A DNA stretch of 64,000 bases from Sphingomonas sp. EC-HK361 (GTDB taxonomy: Bacteria > Pseudomonadota > Alphaproteobacteria > Sphingomonadales > Sphingomonadaceae): positions 991,022 to 1,055,021 of the forward strand of contig NZ_LR701494.1 in the NCBI RefSeq assembly GCF_902498785.1, in the 5' to 3' direction. Position 1 is the stretch's first letter. Every line of letters starts with the position of its first letter. A model generated the notes under the pieces. It had not been told where the DNA came from, did not search any database, and saw only the letters and a program-made list of their open reading frames with translations. The position numbers and the translations under genes are program-made. Shown here piece after piece: positions 16,738 through 25,365 of the stretch.

Positions 16738-17640
16738 ATGGCCGCGACCTACCTGCCCACGCTCAAGCAGCTCCAATATCTCGTCGCGCTGCGCGACCAC
16801 GGCCATTTCGGCCGCGCGGCGGAGGCGTGCTTCGTGACCCAATCGACGCTGTCCGCTGGACTTCGCGAACTGGAGACGCTGATCGGGGTGACGCTGGTCG
16901 AGCGCACGCGGCGCGTCGTCCGCTTCACGCCGCTGGGCGAGCGGATCGCGGACAAGGCGCGCAAGGTCCTGCGCGAGGCGGACGAGCTGGGCGACATGGC
17001 GCGCGCCGCCGGCCGTCCGCTCTCGGGCGAAATGCGAATGAGCGTCATCCCGACAATCGCGCCGTTCCTGCTGCCGAGCATCCTGCCGCGCCTTCGCCGA
17101 GACTATCCCGACCTGAAACTGTTCCTGCGCGAGGAGCCGAGCGGCGCGGCATGCGAGGCGCTCCACAACGGGCGCGCCGACTGCGTGCTGCTCGCGCTTC
17201 CCTATGCGTGCGGCGAAGTGACCGCCGCGCCGCTGTTCGACGACCGGCTGTTCCTGGCCTTTCCCGAAGGCGAGATCGACGCCGCGCCGACGATCACCGC
17301 GCAGGATATCGACGAGACGCGGCTACTGCTGCTCGAAGACGGGCATTGCCTGAAGGATCACGCGCTTTCCGCCTGCAACCGACCGGAACTGCGCGCCGAG
17401 GCGACGATGATGGGCACCTCGCTCCACACGATCGTCCAGATGGTCGATAACGGGCTGGGCGTGACGATGCTGCCCGAAATGGCGGTGAAGGCAGGCATTC
17501 TCGATCACACCCGCGTCACCGCTCGCCCGTTGGAGGCCGATCATCCCTCGCGCACGATCGCGCTCGTCTGGCGCCGAGGCTCGCCGCGCGAGCGCGACTT
17601 TCGGCTGCTGGCGGACGTGCTCGGCGCGGCGGGCACGTAG
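16738..17640 (+). CDS. oxyR: Hydrogen peroxide-responsive LysR regulator OxyR
   Basis: 300-residue LysR-type regulator. N-terminal helix-turn-helix: FGRAAEACFVTQSTLSAGLRE. The sensing pair is Cys204 and Cys213 in DGHCLKDHALSAC, the same 9-residue spacing as Cys199/Cys208 of E. coli OxyR. ATG 16738 gives the correct LysR N-terminus; the open frame extending further upstream crosses the operator region. It is divergent from ahpC-ahpD and is expected to activate them and to control its own expression. Confidence 0.94.
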   Translation: MAATYLPTLKQLQYLVALRDHGHFGRAAEACFVTQSTLSAGLRELETLIGVTLVERTRRVVRFTPLGERIADKARKVLREADELGDMARAAGRPLSGEMRMSVIPTIAPFLLPSILPRLRRDYPDLKLFLREEPSGAACEALHNGRADCVLLALPYACGEVTAAPLFDDRLFLAFPEGEIDAAPTITAQDIDETRLLLLEDGHCLKDHALSACNRPELRAEATMMGTSLHTIVQMVDNGLGVTMLPEMAVKAGILDHTRVTARPLEADHPSRTIALVWRRGSPRERDFRLLADVLGAAGT

Positions 17641-17716
17641 CGCCCCGCGCAACCATTTCGCCCCCGGTCCGTATCTCCGCCGTGCGACGCACGACCAACC
17701 AGTCCGGGAGAGACTC

Positions 17717-18346
17717 ATGACCAGATCGAAGCTGCCCTTCGTCGCGCTCGTCGCGGCATTCGCGCTCGCAGGCTGCGAGACGATGGGCACCACCAATACC
17801 GCCGCCCCCGCCGATACGACCGCCGCGGCCCCTGCTCCGGCGGAACCGGCGGCCCCTGCTAATCCCACCGTCGGCGGCGCCGCGATGCTGTCGACCCGCA
17901 CGATCGTCGACAACGCCTCGGCGGCGCCCAATCTCACCACGCTCGTCGCCGCGGTGAAAGCCGCCGGCCTGGTCCCGACGCTGTCCGGCCCCGGCCCCTT
18001 CACCGTCTTCGCGCCGACCAACGACGCCTTTGGCCGCCTCGCCCCCGGCACGGTCGAGAATCTGTTGAAGCCCGAGAACAAGGCCTCGCTCGTCAAGGTC
18101 CTGACCTATCACGTCGTCCCCGGCACGCTGACCGGCGCGGACCTGCAGGCGAAGATGCAGGCCGGCGGCGGCAAGGCAACGCTGACCACCGTCGAAGGCG
18201 CGCCGCTGACGATCATGATGGAAGGCCAGGCGATCGTGCTGACCGACGTCAACGGCAACAAGAGCTATGTCGAGACCCCCGACGTGCGCCAGTCGAACGG
18301 CGTCGTGCATGTGGTGAACGGCGTGATGGTGCCGAAGCTGGGGTAA
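17717..18346 (+). CDS. Fasciclin-domain lipoprotein
   Basis: 209 residues. A type II signal with lipobox LAGC (Cys20), then a Thr/Pro/Ala-rich tether to about residue 55, then one FAS1 domain. The domain shows TIVDNASAAPNLTTLVAAVKAAGL, FTVFAPTNDAF, a YHVVPGTLT segment and the closing NGVVHVVNGVM. FAS1 lipoproteins are cell-envelope proteins thought to act in adhesion. The gene is monocistronic and ends 10 bp before a family 1 palindromic repeat, which it shares with the convergent moaE. Confidence 0.88.
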   Translation: MTRSKLPFVALVAAFALAGCETMGTTNTAAPADTTAAAPAPAEPAAPANPTVGGAAMLSTRTIVDNASAAPNLTTLVAAVKAAGLVPTLSGPGPFTVFAPTNDAFGRLAPGTVENLLKPENKASLVKVLTYHVVPGTLTGADLQAKMQAGGGKATLTTVEGAPLTIMMEGQAIVLTDVNGNKSYVETPDVRQSNGVVHVVNGVMVPKLG

Positions 18347-18356
18347 GGCGTCCCTT

Positions 18357-18479
18357 ATCCTCCCCTGCAAGGGGAGGGGGACCATGCGCAGCATGGTGGA
18401 GGGGTATCGCCCTATCGAGAGCGCGACACCCCTCCGTCAGTCGCTGACGCGACTGCCACCTCCCCTTCCAGGGGAGGAT
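18357..18479. repeat. Family 1 palindromic repeat, copy A
   Basis: 123 bp with mirrored ends ATCCTCCCCT / AGGGGAGGAT. Each end is itself a small hairpin, and internal arms contain GGAGGGGTATC and ACACCCCTCC. It follows the fasciclin stop by 10 bp, and on the other strand it encodes the last 21 or so residues of MoaE. Three related copies lie at 22298, 58533 and 60664. Confidence 0.9.
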
Positions 18480-18918
18480 TGATAGGGGTCCACCGCGCGG
18501 CGGCGGCATCGTCGCTGTCGCGCGGTTCAACCCAGTTCGATGCCATTCCCCGCGTTTCGCGTTTCCAGAAGGGCGCGTCGGTCTTCAGTCGATCGATGAG
18601 GTAGGTGCACGCCTCCAGCGCGGCGCCGCGGTGGGCTGCGCTCGCGCCGACGAAGACGATCCGCTCGCCCGGCGCCATCGGGCCGACGCGGTGGACGATC
18701 GTCGCGGCGCAGAGCGACCACCGCGAAGTAGCCACGTTCGCCAGCCGCACCAGCGCAGCCTCGGTCGCTCCGGGATAATGCTCCAGGTCCAGCACCGAAA
18801 CGCCGTCGTCGGCGCGGACGAGGCCGGTGAAGGTCGCAACCGCGCCCGCCGACCCTTCGATCATCGCCATTTCGGTGGCGACGTCGATCTGCACTTCAGA
18901 AACGATGACCCGGATCAT
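18412..18918 (-). CDS. moaE: Molybdopterin synthase catalytic subunit MoaE
   Basis: 168 residues. Large subunit of molybdopterin synthase, which with MoaD converts cyclic pyranopterin monophosphate to molybdopterin. Family features include GAVATFTGLVR with LDLEHYPGATEAAL, IVHRVGPMAPGE, VFVGASAAHRGAALEA and the catalytic Lys in DRLKTDAPFWKRE. ATG 18918 overlaps the moaD stop (ATGA). The normal domain ends at about WVEPRDSD; the tail from about residue 143 to the stop is encoded by a family 1 repeat and its junction, giving a foreign-looking NPPLEGEVAVAS segment, so the protein is some 15 to 20 residues longer than usual. Confidence 0.92.
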   Translation of the reverse strand: MIRVIVSEVQIDVATEMAMIEGSAGAVATFTGLVRADDGVSVLDLEHYPGATEAALVRLANVATSRWSLCAATIVHRVGPMAPGERIVFVGASAAHRGAALEACTYLIDRLKTDAPFWKRETRGMASNWVEPRDSDDAAAARWTPINPPLEGEVAVASATDGGVSRSR

Positions 18919-19166
18919 CCGCCAGTCACCGGCGGAAAGATCGCGATTTCGCGCGCGCCGCGCACCGAAGCATCCAATCCGACAAAGGCCTGATCGACCG
19001 CGGCGCGCAGGCGGTCCCGATCCGCAAAGGCGCGGGCATGGCCCTCGCTCGTCGTCGCCAGCCAGTCGATGAGCGCACCGACCGTTACCGCCTCGGGCGG
19101 CGGATCGATGATCTCCTCGGGCATGCCGACGGCCTCACGCACCCAGGCAAAATACAGGATACGCAT
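18915..19166 (-). CDS. moaD: Molybdopterin synthase sulfur-carrier subunit MoaD
   Basis: 83-residue ubiquitin-fold protein ending in the required Gly-Gly (FPPVTGG), which is thiocarboxylated to carry sulfur into molybdopterin. The start MRILYFAWVREAVG is typical of MoaD. It overlaps moaE by 4 bases (ATGA) and lies 5 bp after pgsA on the same strand, so pgsA-moaD-moaE are probably one transcript. A longer open frame through pgsA was rejected because pgsA is clearly coding in another frame. Confidence 0.93.
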   Translation of the reverse strand: MRILYFAWVREAVGMPEEIIDPPPEAVTVGALIDWLATTSEGHARAFADRDRLRAAVDQAFVGLDASVRGAREIAIFPPVTGG

Positions 19167-19171
19167 GCCGA

Positions 19172-19723
19172 TCAGTCCATGTGCTTCAGGCCGACGCGCA
19201 GATAGTCCCAGCCGGTCACCAGGGTGAGCGCAGCCGCGCCCCAGAGCGCGGCAAGCCCGACGTCCTTGATCCACCACTGTACCGGCAGCGCCCCGGCGAG
19301 GATCAGCGCACCTAGCGCGACCAGCTGCAACGTCGTCTTCCACTTGGCGAGACGGCTCACCGGCACCGAAACCTGGATGCCGCCCAGAAACTCTCGCAGC
19401 CCCGACACCGCGATCTCGCGCAGCAGGATGACGAGCGCCGCGATCAGGTGAATCCCCATGATGTCGTGCGTGCCGACCAGCATCAGAATGACCGCCGCGA
19501 CCATGATCTTGTCCGCGATCGGATCGAGGAAAATGCCCAACCGCGACACCGCGCCCTGTGCGCGCGCCAGATAGCCATCGAAGTAATCGGTGATGCCCAT
19601 CAGGCAGTAGAGCGCAAACGCCAGCGCATAGCCCGCCGCCCACGCCGGCCACCACAGACACGCGACGAGCAGCGGCAGCGCGACGATCCGCGAGAGGGTG
19701 AGGATGTTCGGCAGCGTCAGCAT
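19172..19723 (-). CDS. pgsA: CDP-diacylglycerol--glycerol-3-phosphate 3-phosphatidyltransferase
   Basis: 183-residue membrane enzyme making phosphatidylglycerol phosphate. It has the CDP-alcohol phosphatidyltransferase signature DxxDGxxAR(x8)GxxxDxxxD in DYFDGYLARAQ followed by GIFLDPIADK, and four to five hydrophobic helices. The start MLTLPNILTLSRI is typical. ATG 19723 is chosen over one 15 codons upstream because the family N-terminus begins here. It heads the pgsA-moaD-moaE unit. Confidence 0.92.
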   Translation of the reverse strand: MLTLPNILTLSRIVALPLLVACLWWPAWAAGYALAFALYCLMGITDYFDGYLARAQGAVSRLGIFLDPIADKIMVAAVILMLVGTHDIMGIHLIAALVILLREIAVSGLREFLGGIQVSVPVSRLAKWKTTLQLVALGALILAGALPVQWWIKDVGLAALWGAAALTLVTGWDYLRVGLKHMD

Positions 19724-19839
19724 CGAACCTAGCTGTAGCCCCGCGCGGGCAGACCGCAAGGCGCGCATTTGCGTTTGGCCGCGCCTTCATGCTGCGCTAT
19801 GCCCGCCGCAATCCTGCCACAACCGGGCGTCCAGCGTTC

Positions 19840-21135
19840 ATGATCAATGCCCTCGGGCTCCTCAAGCGGCGCCGTTTCCTGCCGCTGTTCACCACGCAGT
19901 TTCTGGGTGCCTTCAACGACAACCTGTTCAAGACCGCGATGGTGCTGTTCGCCACCTACGAGATCTTCGCCGATGAAAAGGCGGAGAGCTTTTTCAATGC
20001 GCTCGCGGCCGCGCTCTTCATCCTGCCCTTTTTCCTGCTGTCGGCGCTCGCCGGGCAGATCGCAGACACTACCGACAAGGCGAAGATCATCCGGCTGGTA
20101 AAGGTGTGGGAGATCGTCATCATGCTCGTCGGCGGCGCAGGGCTGTTGCTCGCGCGGACGGGGGCGGTGACGGCGCCGCTGGTGCTGATGCTGACCGCGG
20201 TGACGATGCTGGGGGTTCACTCGACCTTTTTCGGCCCGATCAAATACGCGATCCTGCCGCAGCATCTGGACGAGGACGACGTGCTGGGCGGCACCGGGCT
20301 GGTCGAGGCGGGGACGTATCTCTCGATCCTGCTGGGCACCATCCTGGCAGGCTTCATCTACCGCTCCACGCTCATCGTGGTCGGCACGACCCTCGTCGTC
20401 GCGCTGCTGGGCCTGCTGACCGCGCGCGCCGTCCCGCCCGCGCCGCGCCTCGGGCCGCCGCTCGTGCTCGACTGGAACCCGTTCCGCGCCTCGTGGCGGC
20501 TCATCAACGCCACGATGCACATCCCGCGGCTGTTCCTCGCCATCGTGGCGATCAGCTTCTTCTGGACGATCGGTTCCGTCCTCATCATCGTCTTCCCGCC
20601 GCTGGTGAAGAACGTCCTCACCTCCGATGCCGGCGTCGCGAGCCTGGTTCTCGCGATCTTCTCGATCGGTGTGGCGATCGGATCCGTGGTCATCAACCTG
20701 CTGTTGAAAGGCGCGATTTCCGCGCGCTACGCCCCGGCCTCGGTCATCGCGATGGGTGCGGCGGTTCTCGCCTTTCACTTCGTGGTGAACCTGTGGACGC
20801 CGGCACCTGTGGGCCAGCTCTACACCGTGTGGACCTTCCTCGCGCACCCGCACGCCGCGCTCGTGCTCGTCACGCTGCTGTTCGTTGCGATCTTCGGCGG
20901 CATGTTCGTCGTGCCGCTCTACGCCTTCCTGACCACGACCGTCGCAAAGGACGAGACGGCACGCACGGTCGCGGCCAACAACGTCGTCAATGCGGGCGCG
21001 ATGACGCTCGGCTCGGTCGCGGTCGCCGGCGCGAGCGCTGCGGGCGTGACCACCGGGCAGCTGTTGCTGATCGTCGTCGGCATGTGCCTCGTTTCCGCGT
21101 TGCTCGCGCAGAAGCTCCACCGCGCCTGCGACTGA
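19840..21135 (+). CDS. MFS transporter, LplT-like (lysophospholipid transporter type)
   Basis: 431 residues (448 if ATG 19789 is used), about twelve membrane helices. The opening LFTTQFLGAFNDNLFKTAM and the HSTFFGPIKYAILPQHL segment are diagnostic of the LplT branch, which flips lysophospholipids inward for re-acylation. The acyltransferase/synthetase Aas found fused or adjacent in other bacteria is not seen here. It is divergent from pgsA, another phospholipid gene. Function is assigned by family only. Confidence 0.82.
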   Translation: MINALGLLKRRRFLPLFTTQFLGAFNDNLFKTAMVLFATYEIFADEKAESFFNALAAALFILPFFLLSALAGQIADTTDKAKIIRLVKVWEIVIMLVGGAGLLLARTGAVTAPLVLMLTAVTMLGVHSTFFGPIKYAILPQHLDEDDVLGGTGLVEAGTYLSILLGTILAGFIYRSTLIVVGTTLVVALLGLLTARAVPPAPRLGPPLVLDWNPFRASWRLINATMHIPRLFLAIVAISFFWTIGSVLIIVFPPLVKNVLTSDAGVASLVLAIFSIGVAIGSVVINLLLKGAISARYAPASVIAMGAAVLAFHFVVNLWTPAPVGQLYTVWTFLAHPHAALVLVTLLFVAIFGGMFVVPLYAFLTTTVAKDETARTVAANNVVNAGAMTLGSVAVAGASAAGVTTGQLLLIVVGMCLVSALLAQKLHRACD

Positions 21136-21145
21136 GCCGGGCGCG

Positions 21146-21703
21146 TCAGGCGTGCCCACTCTCGCTGGCGAGGAGGCGCGGGTCGATTCCCGCGGTCGCG
21201 AAACCCCGCTCCCACCGATCGGCGACATCGGTCGCGTAGATCATCCCGGCATCGTCGGCGACGTTCATCCAGCCGTGGCGGGTCATCTCGCCGTCGAGCT
21301 GCCCCTCGCCCCAGCCGGCATAGCCGAGCGCCACGAGCCAGTGCGTCGGCCCCTTGCCTTGCGCGATCGCGCGCAGCACGTCGATCGTGCCCGACAGCGC
21401 CCAGCGCCCGGCGACGTCGATCGTGTCCTGCCCCGCCCAGTCGTCGGTGTGCAGCACGAAGCCGCGCGTGGGCTCGACGGGACCGCCGAAATGAATTGGT
21501 ACGTCGGGGGCGTTGCCAGGCTCGATCTCGAGCTGGGAGAGAACATCGTGGAGGGTCAGCCCGTCGATCTCCGCGCCGATGCCGACGCCGATCGCACCAT
21601 TCTCGTCATGTGCGCACACCGCGATCACCGCGCGCTCGAACCGTGGGTCGCCGATCCCCGGCATCGCAAGCAGAAACTGACCGGTAAGATATTGGGAGTC
21701 CAT
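21146..21703 (-). CDS. YqgE/AlgH family protein
   Basis: 185 residues. Family pattern: YLTGQFLLAMPGIGDPRFERAV, the HDENGAIGV segment, then HFGGPVEPTRGFVLH and the GYAGWGEGQLDGE stretch. ATG 21703 is the normal family start; an open frame extending to 21790 is not needed. Function is unresolved across bacteria despite the old AlgH name. It converges on the LplT-like gene with 10 bp between stops and is divergent from the peroxiredoxin gene. Confidence 0.9.
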   Translation of the reverse strand: MDSQYLTGQFLLAMPGIGDPRFERAVIAVCAHDENGAIGVGIGAEIDGLTLHDVLSQLEIEPGNAPDVPIHFGGPVEPTRGFVLHTDDWAGQDTIDVAGRWALSGTIDVLRAIAQGKGPTHWLVALGYAGWGEGQLDGEMTRHGWMNVADDAGMIYATDVADRWERGFATAGIDPRLLASESGHA

Positions 21704-21813
21704 GATCGCCCGAAGATAGTGCGCGCATTCGCTGCACGCCACGCTTGAAATCCGGCGCCTCCTCCCCGAGTTGGGCAGCGACGCCAACACCAGCGCATCA
21801 GGAGACTTGCACC

Positions 21814-22293
21814 ATGACGATCAAGGTCGGCGACCGCCTGCCCCAGGCCACCCTCGTGAAGGCGACCCCCGACGGTCCCGATGCGACCGATACCGAAAGC
21901 TTCTTCAAGGGCCGCCGCGTCGCGCTCTTCGCGGTGCCGGGTGCGTTTACGCCCACCTGCTCGGCCAAGCACCTGCCCGGATTTGTCGACAAGGAAGGCG
22001 AGCTTAAGGCCAAGGGCGTCGATGCCATCGCCTGCACCGCGGTCAACGATCCCTTCGTGCTCGGCGCGTGGAGCAAGTCGGCGGGTGCCGGCGACATCAC
22101 GATGCTGGCGGATGGCAATGGCGATTTCGCCGAGGCGATCGGGCTCACCATGGACGGCAGCAAGTTCGGCATGGGCAAGCGCAGCCAGCGTTATTCGATG
22201 GTCGTCAACGACGGCGTCGTCGAGCAGCTGAACGTCGAGGGTCCGGGCGAGTTCAAGGTCAGCTCGGCGGAGCACATGCTCGAGCAGATGTAG
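21814..22293 (+). CDS. Peroxiredoxin, Prx5/glutaredoxin-dependent type
   Basis: 159-residue atypical peroxiredoxin. The peroxidatic Cys49 lies in VPGAFTPTCSAKH, the catalytic Arg is in GKRSQRYSMVV, and the family block GDRLPQATL starts the protein. A second Cys (ACTAVND) corresponds to the position found in Prx5-like proteins that use glutathione/glutaredoxin. ATG 21814 follows AGGAGA. It ends 4 bp before a family 1 repeat. This is a second peroxide-removing system in the window, beside ahpCD. Confidence 0.9.
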   Translation: MTIKVGDRLPQATLVKATPDGPDATDTESFFKGRRVALFAVPGAFTPTCSAKHLPGFVDKEGELKAKGVDAIACTAVNDPFVLGAWSKSAGAGDITMLADGNGDFAEAIGLTMDGSKFGMGKRSQRYSMVVNDGVVEQLNVEGPGEFKVSSAEHMLEQM

Positions 22294-22297
22294 CTAA

Positions 22298-22417
22298 ATC
22301 CTCCCCTGCAAGGGGAGGTGGCAGCGCGCAGCGCTGACGGAGGGGTATCACCCGATCGAGAGGGCGATACCCCTCCACCATGCTGCGCATGGTCCCCCTC
22401 CCCTTCCAGGGGAGGAT
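22298..22417. repeat. Family 1 palindromic repeat, copy B
   Basis: 120 bp, ends ATCCTCCCCT / AGGGGAGGAT, inner arms GGAGGGGTATC / GATACCCCTCC. The right inner part reads CCACCATGCTGCGCATGGT, a nested palindrome also present (reversed) in copy A. It lies 4 bp after the peroxiredoxin stop and 51 bp before amn. Confidence 0.92.
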
Positions 22418-22468
22418 CACCTGTCCCCCGGTCTTGCCAGCGTCACACCGCGCGCGTAACGCTCGTGG

Positions 22469-23902
22469 ATGACAACTGCACAGACGATCGTCGCCGAGCT
22501 CGACCGGCTCTATTCCGCCTCCGTCTCGCGCCTTCAGGCAGCGCTGACCGCGTATCTGGCGGACGGGACCACCCCCGATCCCAAGGCGCGCAAGGACGGC
22601 AGCTTCGCCTATCCGGAAATCCGCCTGCGCTACGCCGGCGCCGATCCCCGCCCTGCCCCGCTACGGTCGTTCGGCCGCCTGACTGCACCCGGCGAGTATC
22701 GGATCAGCGTCACCAAGCCGACGCAATTCGCCGATTACCTCGCCGAACAGCTCACGCTGCTGGTCGAGGATTATGACGTGACGGTCGAAGCAGTGCCCGG
22801 CTCGACCGAAATTCCCTTCCCCTACGTTCTCGATCCCGGCCACGCGCTGAGCCTCGACGCAGTCTCCGCCGCCGAACTCGCACGCTGGTTCCCCGCGACC
22901 GAGCTCGCCTATATCGGCGACGAGATCGCAGACGGGCTGTGGGCATCGATCGACGGCACCCGCCCGCTCGCGCTGTTCGATGCGCTGCGCACCGATTTCA
23001 GCCTCGCGCGGCTGCGCCACTATACCGGCACCCCGCCCGAGCACGTCCAGCGCTACGTGCTGTTCACCAACTATCACCGCTATGTCGACGAGTTCGTCCG
23101 CTGGGGCGCGCAGCAGGTCGGCGGCGACAGCCGCTACACCGCGCTCTCCGGCCCCGGCGGCGTGTTGTTTCAGGCGGGCGACGACCCCGCGATCCTGGAC
23201 GACAGCGCGTGGCGGCGGCTGCAGATGCCCGCCTACCACCTGATGGCGGACGACCGCACCGGGATCACCCTCGTCAATATCGGTGTCGGGCCGTCGAACG
23301 CGAAGACGATCACCGATCATCTGGCGGTGCTGCGGCCCGAGGCGTGGATGATGATCGGGCATTGCGGCGGCCTGCGCCCGTCGCAGCGGATCGGCGATTA
23401 TGTCCTCGCGCACGCTTATCTTCGCGACGACCATGTCCTCGACGACGTGCTGCCGCCCGAAATCCCGGTCCCGGCCATCGCCGAGGTGCAGCAGGCCCTC
23501 GCGCGTGCGGCGGAAACCGTGTCCGGCCAGTCGGGCGAGGAGCTGAAGCGCCGGCTGCGCACCGGCACGATCGTGACGACCGACGATCGCAACTGGGAGT
23601 TGCGCTACAGCCGCTCCGCGCTGCGCTTTTCCTTGAGCCGCGCGGTCGGGATCGACATGGAGTCAGCGACGATCGCCGCGCAGGGCTATCGCTTCCGCGT
23701 GCCGTACGGAACGCTGCTCTGCGTGTCGGACAAGCCGCTCCACGGTGAGCTGAAGCTGCCGGGCCAGGCCAATCGCTTCTACGAACGCGCGATCGCGGAG
23801 CACATGAAGATCGGCATCGAGACCTGCGAGGAGCTTCGGCGCGAGGGCGCGAAGCTGCACAGCCGCAAGCTGCGCGCGTTCAACGAGCCGCCCTTTCGCT
23901 GA
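22469..23902 (+). CDS. amn: AMP nucleosidase
   Basis: 477 residues, close to the 484 of E. coli Amn. Hydrolyses AMP to adenine and ribose 5-phosphate. The N-terminal regulatory domain (to about 180) contains YRISVTKPTQFADYLAEQ, and the phosphorylase-like catalytic domain has FTNYHRYVDEFVRWG, TLVNIGVGPSNAKTITDHL, MIGHCGGLRPSQRIGDYVL and the DMESATIAAQGYRF block containing the catalytic acid. Transcribed alone, directly after a family 1 repeat. Confidence 0.93.
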   Translation: MTTAQTIVAELDRLYSASVSRLQAALTAYLADGTTPDPKARKDGSFAYPEIRLRYAGADPRPAPLRSFGRLTAPGEYRISVTKPTQFADYLAEQLTLLVEDYDVTVEAVPGSTEIPFPYVLDPGHALSLDAVSAAELARWFPATELAYIGDEIADGLWASIDGTRPLALFDALRTDFSLARLRHYTGTPPEHVQRYVLFTNYHRYVDEFVRWGAQQVGGDSRYTALSGPGGVLFQAGDDPAILDDSAWRRLQMPAYHLMADDRTGITLVNIGVGPSNAKTITDHLAVLRPEAWMMIGHCGGLRPSQRIGDYVLAHAYLRDDHVLDDVLPPEIPVPAIAEVQQALARAAETVSGQSGEELKRRLRTGTIVTTDDRNWELRYSRSALRFSLSRAVGIDMESATIAAQGYRFRVPYGTLLCVSDKPLHGELKLPGQANRFYERAIAEHMKIGIETCEELRREGAKLHSRKLRAFNEPPFR

Positions 23903-23962
23903 TCCGGAGCGGAATCGCCGCTCGAGCGTTACGCGAAGCGAACGATCAAACGGGGATTCATC

Positions 23963-24463
23963 ATGGCCAACGACACCGACACGCCGACGCCGACTGAGGC
24001 CAAAAAGCCGGCAGCAACCCGCCGCCGCGCGCCGCGCAAGACCACCGCGACCGGAGCGGCAAAGAAGCCTGCGGCGCGCAAGCCTGCCACGAAGCGCACC
24101 GTAACCGCTGCTGCGCCAGCGGCCAGCGCGCCAGCGTCCGCATCCACGCGCAAGACCGTCGCCGCCAAGCCGCGCGCCGCTGCGCGACCCAAGCCAGTCG
24201 CTCCGCACCGCGCGCCGGTCAGCGCAAGCCAGCCCAAGGCTTCCACCAAAAAGACCGGTAAATGGGGAACCGCGACGATCGCGGGCGGGATTGCCGCGGT
24301 GGGTGCCGTCGCGACCGCAGCGCTCCTGTCGCTGCGCGGCTCGACGCCGAAGGACAAGCCGACGCCGAAGGGCAAGCACGCGCATCAGCCCGACGGCAAG
24401 GACTCATCGAAGTCCTTCGAGGCCGGCATCGCCGACGAGAACACGATCCCCGACAAGGATTGA
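23963..24463 (+). CDS. Basic Ala/Lys/Pro-rich protein with one membrane helix
   Basis: 166 residues. Residues 14-95 are an Ala/Lys/Pro/Thr-rich, strongly basic, histone H1-like stretch (for example KKPAATRRRAPRKTTA and KKPAARKPATKR). A single hydrophobic helix follows (GTATIAGGIAAVGAVATAALLS, about 99-120), then a charged tail ending in acidic residues. Basic tails of this kind bind nucleic acid or acidic polymers; joined to a membrane helix it could tether DNA to the inner membrane (inference). No domain is recognised, and low complexity makes homology unreliable. Confidence 0.65.
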   Translation: MANDTDTPTPTEAKKPAATRRRAPRKTTATGAAKKPAARKPATKRTVTAAAPAASAPASASTRKTVAAKPRAAARPKPVAPHRAPVSASQPKASTKKTGKWGTATIAGGIAAVGAVATAALLSLRGSTPKDKPTPKGKHAHQPDGKDSSKSFEAGIADENTIPDKD

Positions 24464-24508
24464 GCGATCGACTTCGTTCGACGGAGCAACACGCGCCCAA
24501 ACCGCTCC

Positions 24509-24595
24509 GTGCTCCCGCGAAGGCGGGAGCCGAGGGTTTCTAACAATAGACCGTTTCTCTGCTTGGCCCTGGATCCCCGCCTTCGCGGGGATACG
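24509..24595. repeat. Family 2 repeat, interrupted or diverged copy
   Basis: The arm GTGCTCCCGCGAAGGCGGGA at 24509-24528 and the arm GGATCCCCGCCTTCGCGGGG at 24571-24590 are the family 2 halves, but separated by about 42 unrelated bases instead of the usual 10 to 12. It sits between the basic membrane protein and the SIMPL gene. Confidence 0.75.
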
Positions 24596-24651
24596 GCAAC
24601 AACAGGCGGTAGATTGCGATTCATACCCCTCCGAAGCGGGGCTAAGCCTAT

Positions 24652-25365
24652 CTACTTCGCGACCAGCGCATAATCGATCCACACTGTAACCCGCGTCTCT
24701 TGCTGACCCGGCCGGATCGGCGCAGCCGCTGCTCTCGATCCGGTCACGACGATGTCGCTTCCGCCGTCCGATCGTGCCGCCCTCTCGCTTACGCGCAGCA
24801 CCCGTAACGGCCGCATCCCCAATGCCGATGCGTAATCCTCCGCTTGCATGGATGCCGCTGCAACCGCCCTCTTCCGAGCAGCCTTCTTTAAGAGCGCATC
24901 GTCGGCGAAGCTGAAGTTCGGCCCCTCGACCTCGGTCGCACCTGCCTTGGCCAAGGCGTCGAGCACCGCTGGCGCACGGGAAATGTCGCGCACCGTCAAG
25001 GTCAGCCGATTGCTCGCCCTATAACCGATAAGCTCGTCAGTATCGTCGCCATCCTTATCCTTCTTGTAGCGGGCACGAACCGAAAGGTTGTTCGTCCGCT
25101 GATCCATGGCCGGAACCCCGACCGAACCGATCGCCGCGACCAGGCGCCCAGCCCGCAGCGCATTGGCATCCATCGCCTCCTTCGCGGTTCGCCCGTCGGT
25201 CGTTACAGCGGTCGAAAACTCGGCCTGATCCGGCACGTCCTTTACGACCCCCTCCGCCTCCACCTGCAGCAACGTCTCGTTCGGCTCCAGCAGCGTCGTT
25301 CCCTGCTGCGCGGCGAGCGGTGCGCTGGCGACGAGCGCCATCGCGGTGAGTGCGGTCTTTACCAC
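24652..25365 (-). CDS. SIMPL-domain (DUF541) periplasmic protein
   Basis: 237 residues from GTG 25365, which gives a proper signal peptide (VVKTALTAMALVASAPLAAQ) and overlaps the end of the M2 peptidase gene by 7 bases. The DUF541 pattern is visible: LLQVEAEGVVKDVPDQAEFS, the TDGRTAKEAMDANALRAGRL helix, a SVRARYKKDKD strand and ARKRAVAAASMQAEDYASALG near the end. SIMPL proteins are periplasmic or outer-membrane proteins of uncertain role, linked to stress. Co-transcription with the peptidase is likely from the overlap. Confidence 0.85.
   Translation of the reverse strand: MVKTALTAMALVASAPLAAQQGTTLLEPNETLLQVEAEGVVKDVPDQAEFSTAVTTDGRTAKEAMDANALRAGRLVAAIGSVGVPAMDQRTNNLSVRARYKKDKDGDDTDELIGYRASNRLTLTVRDISRAPAVLDALAKAGATEVEGPNFSFADDALLKKAARKRAVAAASMQAEDYASALGMRPLRVLRVSERAARSDGGSDIVVTGSRAAAAPIRPGQQETRVTVWIDYALVAK

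Noticed and set aside
19729-21228. Long minus-strand open frame opposite the LplT-like gene
   Set aside because: Translation is an Arg/Glu/Asp/His/Gln-rich string typical of antisense frames; the plus strand has a clear MFS protein.
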